A stretch of DNA of 64,000 nt from Ciona intestinalis (lineage: Eukaryota; Chordata; Ascidiacea; Phlebobranchia; Cionidae). A model generated the notes under the pieces. It saw nothing but the letters and a program-made list of their open reading frames with translations, made no database searches and was not told where the DNA came from. The position numbers were made by a program, and so were the translations under genes. Positions 11,286-24,800 of the stretch are shown in pieces (position 1 is the first letter of the stretch; the number at the start of each line of letters is the position of its first letter). The stretch is from positions 3,245,826 to 3,309,825 of the forward strand of contig NC_020176.2 of NCBI RefSeq assembly GCF_000224145.3. The letters run 5' to 3'.

Positions 11286-13705
11286 CGGCATTTCCCATTA
11301 GGAAATTAGATCAAAGATTGAACAGAAAGTGGATGGGAGTCTGTCCGGTCAGTCTAACTTTCATTCTCATGGGAAGGCAGGGCGAAATAAAGCTACGAGT
11401 GACGTATGCTCTGACGTGCAATGGACCAGAGCACTAATTGGTGTGAGTTCGAACAACAACATACGTACGAATTTACGTTCAAGTACTAAAGATCGCGTAT
11501 ATGCGGTGTATATGTGCATTTGGTATATGCACGCAATAGAGTTTAGGTTTTCAATGTAGTTGTATAGCGTTGTATTGAACGATTGTATCTGCATACCAGG
11601 CGCTAAATGCGATTTCCCTGATGCATTGACTTGTAGATACCGAACGTTGCCAATTTGCTTTCAATGTTTCGAACGTCTCGCTAGTCTGTTGCTTCTTTTA
11701 GATTGTTACGCTGGCTCGTACACAAAGGTGAATGTAGCGACCGATGTACGTCAAACTTGCTGTACAGTAGAGATACTAACACGGTATATATACCAAGTGT
11801 TCCATTTAAAACGAAAAACAACTTGCAAATGTGTTTCTACTTTAGCGTTAATTTCGCACGGAAATTTCACAAGTGTTTTCCGTTGCTTAAAATATCTGAA
11901 CTAAGAATATGCAAAAACAAGAATCTCAACAGCGTTGAGCTGTCCCATGGGATATACGATCACCTTGTTTTAAGCATATAATTCAATTAACCCCCAGCGT
12001 TTTAAATTAAGACGCCAAAATAGGTCGCAGGTTTTGGTCGCGCCTATAACTTCCTGCCTGCGTATAGTTCTGCGCACCGGGTTTCGTAAATCGATCAATA
12101 CAGATTCGATTTGAAATTTATACCGAGCAAAAGTTTACGGAAAATACCGGCTTGGGATTTTGTTTATCGGGAACTGTTTTTTTTTTTAATTTGTTTTTAT
12201 GTTGAGAGTAAACCGTCATGTAGTATGGTTGAATTATTCCAACGTTTTCCGTAAAGGATTAAGCAATGCCTTACCGGTATTAATCTAACAAAGTGGTGCA
12301 ATAATTTACAGAAGTAATAAATTTAGACATAGATTCTTCGATTGCGGTTAGATAAACGTTTTTATCAAAGTAATTTGTCACTACTAAGTGGGCAGTACCT
12401 TGCCAGAGAAAAAGAGCGAAAGAAATAATCACCTTCGACGCTAAAAGTGCTGCGGTGGTTATAAAATTGACGATTTACGAGCGGAATCGGGTATGGCTAA
12501 CTATTAACTACCCTGGTATAATAGGACGGAGTGTATGAAACAGCAAGACGAGTAAAAACGATCTCGAATGGCGATCATTTCAGTTTTAACGGCAAACAAA
12601 ACAATAGAAACCGGGCAGGTGGTCAAAGTTGCCAGCTTGTACTCAGCAAATGGGCGCAAAATTTCATGCCGACTTGGGTTGAAAAGGATCTGTTTACCTT
12701 GCCCCTTCCGAGGCTATACACTGAGTATATATACACGCCGGTTCTGTACAAGTTGGTTTTGTATGCTTCGCTTTTGACGGGCACGAGAAACTATAAGCGT
12801 GGCATTACAAATGTAAACTTGCTAAACTCGTATCTCTACATCGTTGTTGATTGAGGATACAGTTCGTCATAATCTCAAATGTAATACCGTATAACCCATA
12901 CCACACAGACCTAATGCACAGACCACAAAAAACAAACACCTTAATACACGTCAAGGGTCGGCTTTCAGATAGGACGGTATTTTTCAGGGGTCGAGTTTTA
13001 GATAACATGTTATTCAGTCAGTGTATTGAACACAAGAGTAAATGTAATTAAGTCGGCCTTCACATTGCGTGACCTTTGTAACTCCAGCTTTTGTTTCATT
13101 TTCTGCTTGAACCAAGAGGTCGCCCACAAAGCGAATCAACCGTATGTGATAGTGTTTGTAAAATACGGATATCAATTACCAACCAAAGTTCACACTGACG
13201 GCCGTATGTGACATCTGTTCTGTGTTTATCGACTCGTAAATAAGATATTCGAAGCAAGACGACAGTGAACTAATAAGAATTTTTAATACACAACGTCTTT
13301 TGATCACTGAATACCCAAATGACTTTGAAATCTTTACCTACCGCGTTGAATCTCTTTCCGGGCGAGACAACGGCATTAGGCATAGAGTATGTAAGGACAA
13401 AACGCTTCAACGGTTGAGAGAATTAACGGTGTAGTGTATATGGCGCATAGGCCGTAGCTCGGTTTCCCGACATTTCGACTCCCAGATGAGCGTAGTCACA
13501 TTCACTAGCGGTTTATATATAGACTATTACCCCGCTTAGTAATCGACGTCTCCCACAGGCATTCTGTAACGTCCGTAACTGTTTACACCGCATAAACTGA
13601 CACTTCCAGCCGCTACGAAATGACCAAATCGCGCTAATAAACAAAATGCAGTAAAAATGGAACACAACATTAATTCGCAGAAACAGTAACAGCACAATTA
13701 CTCAC

Positions 13706-13801
13706 AGAAATGTAGTTAGTTCGTCTACAGAGCTGGGCACTTGGTTAAGATCGAGTGACGAGCAATCAACGCTGTAACCGAACCCAGTATTTCTGCTGCA
13801 C
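13706..13801 (-). CDS. LRR N-terminal cap exon (LRRNT)
   Basis: This 96-nt minus-strand exon runs from acceptor cagcttgcag to donor gtgagtaatt, phase 2 on both sides. The product begins CSRNTGFGYSVDCSSLDLNQ and continues VPSSVDELTTFL. This fits an LRR N-terminal cap: cysteine, then VDCSSLDLxxVPSSV leading into the first repeat. Its strand and phase match the repeat exons at 5166 and 676, so it probably opens the LRR array of that gene. At least the next repeat exon and the signal-peptide exon were not found. They may be too diverged to see by eye or may lie in unscanned intron. Confidence 0.7.
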
Positions 13802-13959
13802 CTGCAAGCTGTAACAGACAAGACACTTAGGTTGCTTGTATTCATAATTGAAACTGACACATCAGCTGCTTAAAATGCAGCCACCACGAAACGAAACACT
13901 AAGGGTTACACGTTTACTTGTCGAAACACATACTTTACTGAACGATAATGTAACTTAAT

Positions 13960-14042
13960 TTTTCCTTGCGTGGCGGGCGACAACAATTGTTATAACAAGG
14001 TTTTCTGTTTCATACACCTTCATACAAGTTACCACGTATGTA
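13960..14042 (-). mobile_element. SINE 3' fragment
   Basis: The 3' part only (cttgcgtggcgggcgacaac; ttgttataacaag; gttaccacgtatgta). Confidence 0.65.
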
Positions 14043-14635
14043 TATTTGGGGGAAATACTGCATAGGCTTTTAGTGTTGGGGATCTGACACTATATTTTCT
14101 AAACATTACTGTTACCTTGTGGGCACGGTGGGGATTTGCGGGTTTGCGGGGGTTGTGAGTCGGCCATCGCGACACCTGCTGTACCACTTGTCCTGCTACT
14201 GACCCACGGCGAAGATCCGACGACCCAGCACAAAACTAGGAGGTTTAAGACGCTCATGAGTTATTTCGCTTTTCCTGTGTGTTAATATAACTTCCACTAC
14301 TTCGGAGTGACAAACAGATAGTGAATATTCTCTCGGATTTTGTTAAATCGTCCCACCCATACGGTGTTGTAGCATCAACAGTTCAAACAAATTTCAACTT
14401 ACACTCTAGTTCTGTACATCTACCTACTGATATGTCAATACAAAGAAGCATAACAAAAACTTTTACATATCCTTGTCAATTACATCAAAACCGAATTCTT
14501 TAACAAAGTGAATGAAACTGAATATCTAACATTCTAGATCACATATTTTCTGTATGATCTTCTACAAAGGCCATAAGAATCCAGAAACTGCTTTGTATTC
14601 CTGTACAATGCTTTGCTTCTACCGATCTGCGCCAT

Positions 14636-14830
14636 ACTATGAGACCAGCGCTCCCTTCAGGTCCACACGCCGCTCGCTCCTGATAAAACTGACTGCGGCA
14701 GCCGACAAGCAAGGACCGGGCACGCCGCGCGAGACTTTGTTTACTTCTCGTCGTATTTTTCTTGCGCCACGCGACTCGCGCCATCTCTCCCCCGCTACAG
14801 TCTGCAGCGAGCAAGTTAAATTCGACAATA
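14636..14830. other. GC- and CpG-rich island
   Basis: About 195 bp are clearly richer in GC and CpG than the surrounding AT-rich DNA, with repeated gcgcc/cgcgc strings. It could be a promoter for the minus-strand LRR gene, whose first exons are not located, or a terminal part of an unknown transposon. No splice-supported exon was found inside. Confidence 0.35.
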
Positions 14831-14878
14831 GACTGCCAAATGCTACCGGAATACGCCGCTTTTTCAGTCGCTTTGTTT

Positions 14879-15020
14879 ACGAAGGAAATGTGACTGTCTT
14901 GTATAAACGAAATGCGAGTGTGTTTTCCACAAACGAAATGTCAATGTTTTTATATGCACGAAATGCGATTTTTTTCGACAAACCATACATTCTGTTTTTT
15001 ACCACAAACAAAATATGAAT
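14879..15020 (+). repeat. Degenerate ~26-bp tandem repeat
   Basis: About five or six imperfect units are spaced near 26 bp, each centred on acgaaatg or a variant (acgaaggaaatg, acgaaatgcgag, acgaaatgtcaa, acgaaatgcgat, aacaaaatatg) and followed by a T-rich spacer. It follows directly on the GC-rich island. Confidence 0.45.
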
Positions 15021-15348
15021 CGCTCACAGAAAACTTAAAAATAGTAAGCACCGATTTATCACTAGTCTATTCTATCATTACTTATACTTATATATATCAT
15101 TACTTATTACTTATATACCAACATGTATGAGTGTAGAACAGCGGCAACTCGTTCTGTATCAATTACTTTTCTTTCTTGCCAATTACACGTATTTGCAAAC
15201 TAAATCAACACTTTTTAAAATAAATTTTAAACCGTTACATTAGAAAAATGCGCTTTTAAACTCGAATAATGTTGTTTCGATATTCGGACAAAGCGACAAA
15301 TTATTAAGACGTATTGTAATTCCTATATATTCCAATCCCATGTTATGA

Positions 15349-15405
15349 TATATTAGGTTTGGGTAAAATGGTCAAAGTTTTCATTCTCTTTTCTCATCCT
15401 AGTTG
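15349..15405 (-). mobile_element. MITE fragment
   Basis: One end and ~40 bp of interior only (ttgggtaaaatgg, ttctcttttctcatcct). Confidence 0.45.
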
Positions 15406-16694
15406 TTGCGCTACCCTGTCAGTTGAACTAACAATCACTCTTTCTCGCTACCCAGCGGTAGTTTTAAATTGTTTTGTTAAACTAAAAACAACTATTAAAA
15501 TTTCCCCCCAAAAAACATTACTATAACGTTTCAAAATTCCCTCCACTGTTAACTAACACTTACTACACAAGCACTCAAGAACCGCGTATCTCGATGTACA
15601 TTAATTAATTCAGTAAATGTGTGCGCAAGGTATAAAGGCACTTGGTTCAAGATAAAGCCACATTTCGTCGCCTAACGACCACTTATAAAGACACAGCCGA
15701 GTGCTCTGCTAATTAATCGATTTTAAAACACCTCGCGTATACTGTTCAGTACACAGACCTAAACTGGCTTAACCCCAACAATATTTACCATGCTCTTGAG
15801 TAGATTAAACTAAGCGAAAGAAGGAACGAATGTACTAATAAAGGGGTTAAACGCTCTTGTGAGCAAAAGGTTTGTTTGAAAAAGGTAAAACACTTATTTT
15901 TACACTATCAAATAATATCATTATATTGGAATAATTTATTTATATTTAATTATTGTTTATAATAAAAAAAATTTAAAAAATGAATTAAAAATGAATTATT
16001 ATTCGTTTATTGAGCGAATTTTTCAAATAACCTCACCGTTTAAGACTTTCCCAGCACCGTATTATGCTCGATCAAGCATGTGTTTTCATTACGGAAACGA
16101 TATAATCTTGTTTATGCAAGGAAAGCATTCATAGCGGATTATTTGCGGATATATGATTCAATATTTGGATCAAGGATTTCATTTACCGTAACAGCCATAA
16201 CCCTTCAGAAAGCTGTAATCGATTTGAAAAACTGGTATCATCCAGTTCTAATCGGTTTCCTTGTGCCCCAGTGCCCATTCATAAACAACACATGGGCGAG
16301 GCTAGGAACGGATCACTGGCGTTCCATTGGTAACGACGTTCGTAATTTAATCGCCGCTTCTGCTGCATCAACATAATGTTGAACACAATAGAGGGAGAAC
16401 CATTGACAACCCACGACGCATGATGCAGGCTTGCCCAATAATGTGATAATGGAAAAGATTTTCGGAAGATTTTAACATCAAAGTATGGAATATATGGATA
16501 TGGTATATTCCACAGTTCGTTTTAATGCCATCGCTTTGTGAAGCAAACCTGAGAACGAGTTAATGTATTTATACTACATTGGTTTGGTCCCACGCCCAAA
16601 AGTGGAATTGAACTCTATACAAAACAAGCACAAATTTATTTCCCCAATATTGACATATAACATTCTAGAGTTCGGTTTGTTTACACATTATTAT

Positions 16695-16889
16695 GGTGAA
16701 ATATAAGTTATAAAATGTTTTCATTATCTTTTCTCGTATCATTTGGTGCTGGTAACCAAATCATAGTTTCAGAATTATATAACCGTATTCTAAAACTTTA
16801 AAAGAGCGTTGTTAATTATTAAAAACACGATTAGGAAACATGTGATTTAAGCGATAACGGTACATCCCGTCCTGCCCCGGAGTACTGTA
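16695..16889 (-). mobile_element. MITE, diverged
   Basis: Reverse copy with tataaccgtattctaaaac and gttaattattaaaaacacga; termini are worn. Confidence 0.65.
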
Positions 16890-17916
16890 AAGTAAAAGTG
16901 TTTACTTTTAAAAATTGCATATAAAACACAGGGGCAACGGTTACTCAAACAGTTTACATTAGAATGAACATGCATGACTTGTGGTAATTAGATTATACGA
17001 TTAACTAACACAAGTGACTTGTTTATCCGTGGGCAGGAAATGATTCCAGGAATTTGAATAATGTAAGAACGGTTGATTAAGGCCAACAGGCGGAAAGGAT
17101 TTATTAGGAAAAATCTTACGAGCTGGAATAAGTACCGGTATATAAATAAACTAAAGCGTAATTTGTTTTTTTCCGATGTTCCTATAATGGATACCGTTAG
17201 CACACAAATATCATATATTTTCTATCATATATTTTCTAATCGTGTGTTTAACAATTTCAACAATCTGTAAGAGCGCAGGTAATTATTTTTATAACTGGAA
17301 TATAAGGACTGTATTATATATTAGGTTTGCGGATCCGTAGTTGTGACTCAGTAGTACCAACTAGCGGTTGTATTAAATGTATATTTTAACTACTTTTCAC
17401 TCAACGTTTTTGCATGTTACATACGCGTGTAACAAAGCAACATGCGAAATACCTTCACATTATAAAATAATACATAAAACAGTTTCTGTGCGTTTAAAGT
17501 GACCACAACGGTATTGGACATTAATTAAAAGATTAGACGAATTAGTTTCTGTTTTTATATGAATGTACGCAACATTGTTTTAGGGAAAACGACACATTAT
17601 AATTTAACGGCGTTTCAGTTTATTGTTCGATTAACACATGGTTTGTAACAAAACAGTTTATGGAAAAATGAAGCATTTCTAAAGTAGTGTATTTAAAAGA
17701 GTTCCACAAATGAAATGGTCTTCTGAAAAAAAAACAAAGAAAACAGCTTTCGACATAGCGAACTGCAACGTGACCTGCATCACAATTACGCTTTGGGGGA
17801 AAATGTATTAGCTTTCAGACGGAGACCGACTGTAGTAATACAATATATATTACATTAGAAGCATAGAATAAGAAGAGATACAATATTATAGTTACCATAT
17901 CAAATTTACTTAGCTT

Positions 17917-18085
17917 CAATCGAAATTTAAATCCCATCTGCTACAGAAGTAACTTCGTCTAAACTACCACGTACTGTAAACCTTCTGTAGAGTGGTTGTG
18001 TTTGTAAACGAGAAATAATCAAGAATAAGCGAGGGTAATCAACGCTTGTTACGAAAAGCAATGGAATTTTTGGTGTTGCCTAATA
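17917..18085. promoter_or_regulatory. Conserved non-coding block downstream of paralog A
   Basis: About 165 bp are ~90% identical by eye to 32768-32940, which lies at the matching place downstream of paralog B (roughly 0.75 kb past each stop codon). Two 2-bp indels between the copies argue against a conserved reading frame. A perfect 9-bp inverted repeat, ctacagaag and cttctgtag, brackets a loop of about 33 nt; 8 of its 9 pairs survive in the B copy. It could be an enhancer, an unannotated RNA or a mobile repeat. Confidence 0.45.
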
Positions 18086-18179
18086 TTGTTTCAATAAAAC
18101 AGAAACAGCATCGATAATTGGAAACACAGTTTCGAAGGCGGCGATCAGGCCATATAGCATATACAGAAAGGTAAAGATT

Positions 18180-18361
18180 AGTGGGGCAGCATTGAATACT
18201 GATGTTAGCACCTAAATCCCATAGTTCATCGTGTTTTAAACTAACAACGCTGCTTTAGAGTCGCAGGGAAGCAGTTATATATTTCTGTAAATATTTTGTT
18301 TACTACAAAATAAGACTTAGAGAAAATGAAAACATGGACCACCTTACCACACCAACCTATA
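18180..18361 (+). mobile_element. MITE, nearly complete
   Basis: Forward copy of the second subfamily, ending aaacatggaccaccttacca and caacctata. It lies between paralog A and its downstream conserved block. Confidence 0.7.
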
Positions 18362-18813
18362 CTGTTAAGGTTTTATAAACAAGCTAAACTTTGTATTTCG
18401 TTATGAAAGTTCTTTGATGTCCACTCTTCCAGCACTGTAGATATTTTCCACCAATTTAGTTTATAATAAAGAAACAAAAACGATGCGTCAGGAGGTGTTT
18501 TATTGAAGAAAGAAACAAGTTTGAAGCTACGCGAGAAAATTATAATCAGCAATCAGAAAAAAACGCCAAAAATTATTCTAACGCTTTTTTTGCCATGAGC
18601 TCTCACAGGCTGCTGACCGTGTTTATCTTACTTGGACGCCTTTAATACAGGTATAGGAGTTAATTGTTAACTAATATAGTAAACACACAATTTGAACACG
18701 ATTATGCTACAAATAAAATTGGCTGCTTTTTGAACTTTAATGTCAATTTCTGTGTGTCAAACTACTGGATATATGGTTGCTATAATGCAAAAGATATAAT
18801 ACACGTTCCCACA

Positions 18814-21800
18814 TTACACGACCACGTTTGTATTCTGCCAAATCGTGTAAAGGTTCTGCCAGTATTTGTGCGCCACTTTCCACTCTTGAATTCCAGGACC
18901 GGTTAAATCTGGGAATATTATAGAATGGTAAAAATATGGCATATGTGTACAACACATAGCACTCTGGGGGCAAGATGGCAATCCGTTAGCATCTTTTCTT
19001 GATCGTATTTTTATCAATTAAAAACGCTATATTCTAGAGTTACGGTTGTAGTATTCCGTAAAAATTCTTTGTTTACTACCAATTGGGACGAAAAGAAGAG
19101 TGAAAACATGCCCTATTTTTTAACCGCCCTACTATATACTTACACTATAATACTAGATTATAACGTTTACTTACACTTACACTGTCGCATACTTAGGCTA
19201 TAGACTACAACATATACTTACAATGTCCATCCACACAGTAGGGCAGTCTACATGTGCCCGACATTAAGTTAACATATCTGAGTTGACCTGGGTTCCTGCA
19301 AGTCACAGCAAGTTGCATACATTGGACATTTGGTAATGGCGTGTTTACTCCTGCCACGTTTTGTCTGAAAAGTAAATAAATGCAGGAATATAAAAACAAC
19401 ACAGAATTAAATCTGAAGTATATAGTAAGGTGGGGAAGATGGGACACCTTTAATACATAATATCGCCTGATCCTATTTTAAACAATTAACAACGGTCTGT
19501 GGAAGTCGTGAGGATACGGTTTTATAATTCATTGAATGTTCTTTGTTTACTACCAAACGGAAAGAGAAAACTAAACGAAAATGTGTCCCATCTTCCCCCA
19601 CCCTAAGTAAGGGTATAATGGCGAACATGATTTCATTTTCGTTTCTCACTCCACTTGGTACTAAAAAATATACAACCCCGTCTTTAATTATTTATGGGGT
19701 AACTTGGGATGTTACATGGTAGCGCAATTCACCTTATCCCACAATACTACTAATCAACCCAAAAAGTCACTGTGAAATTACAGTGTTTATAAATGACTAA
19801 ATACTCGTGAAAACTAAAGCAGGGGAAGCCACGGGGTAAAATAAACGCTTTGGCAATTAGTGGGCTGTATTGGAAACTTAACAGTAAAATATACCACAGT
19901 AATATAAAAGTAAACAATATAACTATACCTCCAATTGTCGAAAACTGGGTGCCAAACATTTTGTATCTCGAACGTCCACTTCATATACTGGCAGATGAAA
20001 TCGGACTTGAGCAATGCTAAAGGAGAGTTGGCTGGAACAGCAGGACATGTCACTGTAACTGCAATGATAAAAACGTTAAAAGTAACTTGCTTTATCCTTC
20101 GCGTGAACCGAAAACGACAGTCGTTATAACACCGGTGTTAAACACATCTCGTGTCATCATTTTGGATTGGATACTATTATACCCGGTGCCCGCTTACGAG
20201 TTACCACGTTTGTCAGTTTGTGGATTATCTGCTTGGCTATAGAGCCCAACAATGCGATAGCAGTGTCGGGCCTTGAACACATTCATATGGCTGGAACAGC
20301 CCGATAACTAATGTGGCACGGCACATGACTAAAAAACGCTTACGTACTAACCATTTGCGGGGGGGAAAACTGGTTGGTTACAAGCGGAACTATTACAGCA
20401 GGTTGATCGTTCACAAGTAACGACTGTATATCCATTAAATGTGCTGCCAACTGGTAAGCAGTGGTTTGCGCCACATTGGTCCGCATCTACACAAGCTGAT
20501 ATAGATCCGTTCTCTGCTGCTGCGCCATCTGTAATGTAAAACATTATTGGTATTATATTATGGTCTTTAACATCAGAGTACTGTGGGGTAAAATGGGATA
20601 CCGGTGGCTTCTAAATCTCATTTCTTGTTCGTGTTTTGAACAATTAACAACACTCTTTTTGGGTCGTGGGGTTGCCCCTACATGATTATGAAAATATATT
20701 TCTTGTTCATTACCAAATAAGACGAGAAAGGCGATCGCAAACACGACTGGTTAATTTTATTAAATTAACGTACTATATATATCATTTAACTAATTTTTTA
20801 ATGTAAAGTTTAATGTAAAATAAACGTTTTGTAGACCAAAAGAGCCATAAAAATAATATATTTTAAAATCGAAATATATATTGCATTTTGTATGAGATAT
20901 GCGTTCATACCGTCAGGCAATAAGCAAATACACTAAAGGTTCTTACGTGTATTACCTAGTGAAGCAGACCCATAATAAGTTGCACAGATCTGGTTTGGGC
21001 CACATTGAACTGTTTGTAGTGCGCTTGTGTCTTGCGCAGAAGCTACACCGTATGTACATTCTTGCCCGAGCACCTGATTTTAACAAAAAGTAAGTATTAC
21101 TATTCCCTGTAAAGTAACGAGCCGTGCAAAATTACACCTTAGTGTATAAAATTGCCATTTACCGGTAATGTTGACTCGTTTTTAGATGTCGAAGTCACAT
21201 TTAGGTTCAGACTAGTGTTTCCTGTACTTTGCACAGTGGTGAATACGTCCAATATATCCTTTTGTGTTACAGTTGTACAACCGCTTCCAAGTTTCACGCC
21301 ACCTCTAAGTGCCTCAGCGTTCAAGAAAATTGTGACTTTGCCCTGATAATGCAATTTATTTTTAACAAACCTAAATTAAGGTCACAGTTAACTTACAATT
21401 CTTACAATTGTAGAGCAATTTCAAGTTTTGAGAATTCTAAGTATAACAAGTTTGTAGGAGTAAGATGGTACATGTTTTCATTCTGTTTTATCTTACTAGT
21501 TTTTAGTAAACAAATTATATACAAAGGAATATATATCTATAGCCGTATCCTCACGACTCTAAAAGATTATTGTCAATCATTTTAAACACGAACAAGAAAT
21601 ATGGGGAATCATGTGCTAACGATATCCACATATACTACAGTAAACTATACTACTTTAACGTTAATATCGTACCACAGTTATTCTGAAAGATATTGTGTTC
21701 AATGCTGCGCTTGGGTTTGCCACGTTGCCAGAAATGTAAACAATTCCTGCTCCGCCAGGTGGCGTTTGGAACACCAATTCGATTGAACCGTTTGACGGGA

Positions 21801-24800
21801 AACTGTACTTAGAGAAATGTGGTTCTCCGGACTGTATGGACACGGATATAGAAGTGCTATCCTGTGGGGTGAATGTATATATAAAATTTACGAAGAAAAA
21901 TAACGATCTGGTGTTATCACATTTGCGCAAACTTATTTATTTCGTTTTAATAACACATTTCACTAATAGCATATTTCATTTTTTATTAACATAATTATTT
22001 TAATTTTTATCTCTTTGAAAACGATAGCGAAGATTATATTATTTAAAAAGCGAATAGAATGGAACTAACACTAAAACAAGCTTAGTACTTTTGTATGGCA
22101 TTTAAGCATTTTTCAGCTTCATATATAACGTCAGAACTATATTCAATGTCACATACCGGAACAGATGCAGTGGCAAGGCAGCTTTCGTCTGTGAGTCGTT
22201 GACTTAAAACGTTCAGCAAATTGAATCCAGTTAGTTCGTAAGCGTACCTGCTGTCTGGGTTGCTCGCTATTTCATTGACTTCGGCGATATCTATACCACT
22301 ACCAATGCCGACTCCAAACACAGTAATTCCGGCCGCTTTAACCTGTTATTATACAAAATGGTTTATAAAATAGCGTAAACGATCGAAAAAGCCTTGGAAT
22401 TATAAATTATAGCAGAGTGGGTAAGATTTTTTACTTGTATTTAAAAGCCCTCATTTGATGATAGACGAAAGTAACATGTAACAAGGTTATTCGACAGTTT
22501 TTCCACGACTGCGTATAAAGCTCATAGCCGATTACTGTTAATAACTTTTAGAAAAATATGACAGAATATATGCTTAAATGTCCCAATCACTTAATTCTGA
22601 TACACAAATGTTTTCTTACATTATCAGATGGTGTCTTCACAGAATCGCCGCTCTGACCATCAGTCATAACTACCAAAATACGTGGCACACCTTCGGAAGC
22701 AGGTCTTGCCCCATTTCTTTCCACGAATCCGTTGTTTAAAACATCATTTATTGCCCTACCAGTGCTTGTGCCACCTTAGACAAAAAATGTAAAATAATTT
22801 TTTTTTAAAAAATATGTTTTTTAGGGGGGAAAACCTACCTCCTGTGTATGAAGTACCAAGAATTTCAGCTTCTAATGCAGAATTGTTCATGTGTTGATTA
22901 AAGTGGCTATGTATGGTGGACGTCGAGGAATACACAGAAAATCCAACACGAACGTCGTCGGGGCCGATTGTGAATCGTTTTGTCAAACTAGCGAGAAACC
23001 TTAGACTGTCTTGAAAGTTGCTAAAACCGACGCTTCCGCTGCCATCGATGACAAACCATAAGTCCAGTTTGTGAGTGGCACAGCCGACTAAAATGATGCG
23101 GAGTGTTATAGAACAAATCTGCCCAACGAAAAACTACCCACAAAGTAACAAGGTTACTCAGAAGCGGGTACGAGCTATGTTGGTAGTAATTTGAAAAAAT
23201 GACAACTGTTCAGAACTTTATAGGATCAACACTATTTCGTGTTGTGTATTAAGTCGTGTTATAGGTGTATTGTGTTATATGGTTCAACGAGAAATGTGGA
23301 ACAATATAAGTGATATAGACGACAGCAAGGGCAAAAGTAACATTCATTCATTTAGTCCCCAAGTCCATTCAGAAAAAAATACCTGTAACGTTTTCTACTT
23401 GCGAAACCAACTCAATAAATTTGGTTGCATTTGCTCCGGGTCTATATACAGTGCTCCACCATGTCGCTTGCTGTGTGAGTGTTATTGGAATGGCAGAAGA
23501 TCCCACGCTCTGTTGGATGAATATACGTGCGGCGAAAGCGGACCGAATAGGAGTGCTGTATATGTGTGAATTTTTAATGTGAGAGATTTAAGCTAGTAGG
23601 GCATCAATCTGGTCCAGACATACTTTACAAAATATCACAAAGTTAATCACCCACTAAGTTTTTGTTAGTATTGATTGCTGTATGAATTTTCAATATTAAA
23701 GGTTCGTGCTAGGGTCGTTTTCAACCTAATGTTCACTTATGGATTGTCTAAGTTGTCAGGTTAAAAAAATCATTCACCCATCGAGTAACATATAGCGGTA
23801 GCTTGTAAGCTGGCACAAGGTGCGTAAAACAGAATATTATAGGCTTTGCATTGCTTTTGAACTGGACTTGTTTTGCTCCGATGCACAGCTATGTGCTGCA
23901 CCGGCGATTTTTGAAGGGTCGAGGGTTACGTTAGTTTGCTGTTAAACAAGCCTTGTATCGTACACCTGAAAACCTTGGATTTGTTTGACCCCAAGATGTT
24001 AAATCACTGAGTAAAATACTTAACGCTTTTCTTGGACTATATATATCAATTTGAATATTTTTTTTATGTCAAATTGATTTTTTTTTCTGTAGGAATTGGG
24101 TCACTTTTTTATGGTACTTAAAATACCGTCCAATGCGTGGCCTAGATTTTACAGCAGAGACACGGAACAAACGGTGTGCGATGTATCACCTGAAGTCTGT
24201 GTTGGTCAAATTGGTGTTCTCTTGGCCCAGAATACACCCAGCTTCATTTACAATGGTTTGAACCGACGAAGAGAGACTTCCACGCAAAGTTGCTTGAATC
24301 GACGTGGTAATCTGGAACAAGTTTTAATAATTTTTTAACTTTTTAAGTACAAAAAAATATTTATTTATTTAATGTTATATGTATACCAATCTATCATAAG
24401 TTTAAATCGTTAATGATATTCCGAATTTGTTTTGGGCAAAAATACTTTTCGAACCCCACACAATTAATTTAATAATATAGGAGTTGGGGTAAGACGGTAA
24501 ATATTTTTTTACTAGTATACACAAAAAGATTAAGGAATTAAGGGCGTTGTTAATTGTTAAAAACACGATTAGGAAATATTATTAATTTCTTATGTGTTGA
24601 CGCTATCCATCGTCGTACCCCAAAATACTAGCGATATTGCAAGTAGTTTGAAAAAAAACTTCATGGCTTTTTAAGCGCAGGCTTACATTCAGGGACTCGT
24701 CCTGTTTGAAATCAGGTATTTAAATTACGGGTTAAAAAAACGAGTTTAAAACTTTTGACTGGGGCTCAAATAACTGGTATTTAACGAAGCAGTAAGTTTC

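Larger units (their letters stand above)
5238..13705. other. Long interval between LRR exons, no confident gene
   Basis: About 8.5 kb with many CpG-containing stretches. MITE copies at 5308, 10563 and 11135 are the only recognised features. Several open frames of 60-110 codons occur on both strands but lack family motifs. A minus-strand frame at 9919-10119 is the most gene-like, yet unsupported. More LRR exons could be hidden here. Confidence 0.5.
13802..18813. other. Interval between LRR cap exon and paralog A, no confident gene
   Basis: This holds a SINE fragment near 13960, a GC-rich island at 14636-14830, short degenerate repeats at 14879-15020, a very AT-rich stretch around 15900-16010, MITE copies at 16695 and 18180, and a block at 17917-18085 shared with the region downstream of paralog B. 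A plus-strand frame at 16080-16376 has no recognisable family. Confidence 0.5.

Noticed and set aside
14115-14170. Minus-strand ATG exon (MADSQPPQTRKSPPCPQ) ending at a gtaaca donor.
   Set aside because: Its phase 1 end does not join the phase 2 start of the LRR cap exon, and it is not a signal peptide.
14554-15018. A 154-codon plus-strand open frame across the GC-rich island.
   Set aside because: It runs through low-complexity degenerate repeats and has no recognisable domain; its length follows from the GC-rich composition.
16080-16376. Plus-strand frame with TVTAITLQKAVIDLKNWYHP.
   Set aside because: It starts at GTG, has no family match and no promoter or splice evidence.
23270-23569. 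Plus-strand frame of 99 codons.
   Set aside because: It lies on the opposite strand over exon 4 of paralog A, which has splice and paralog support.
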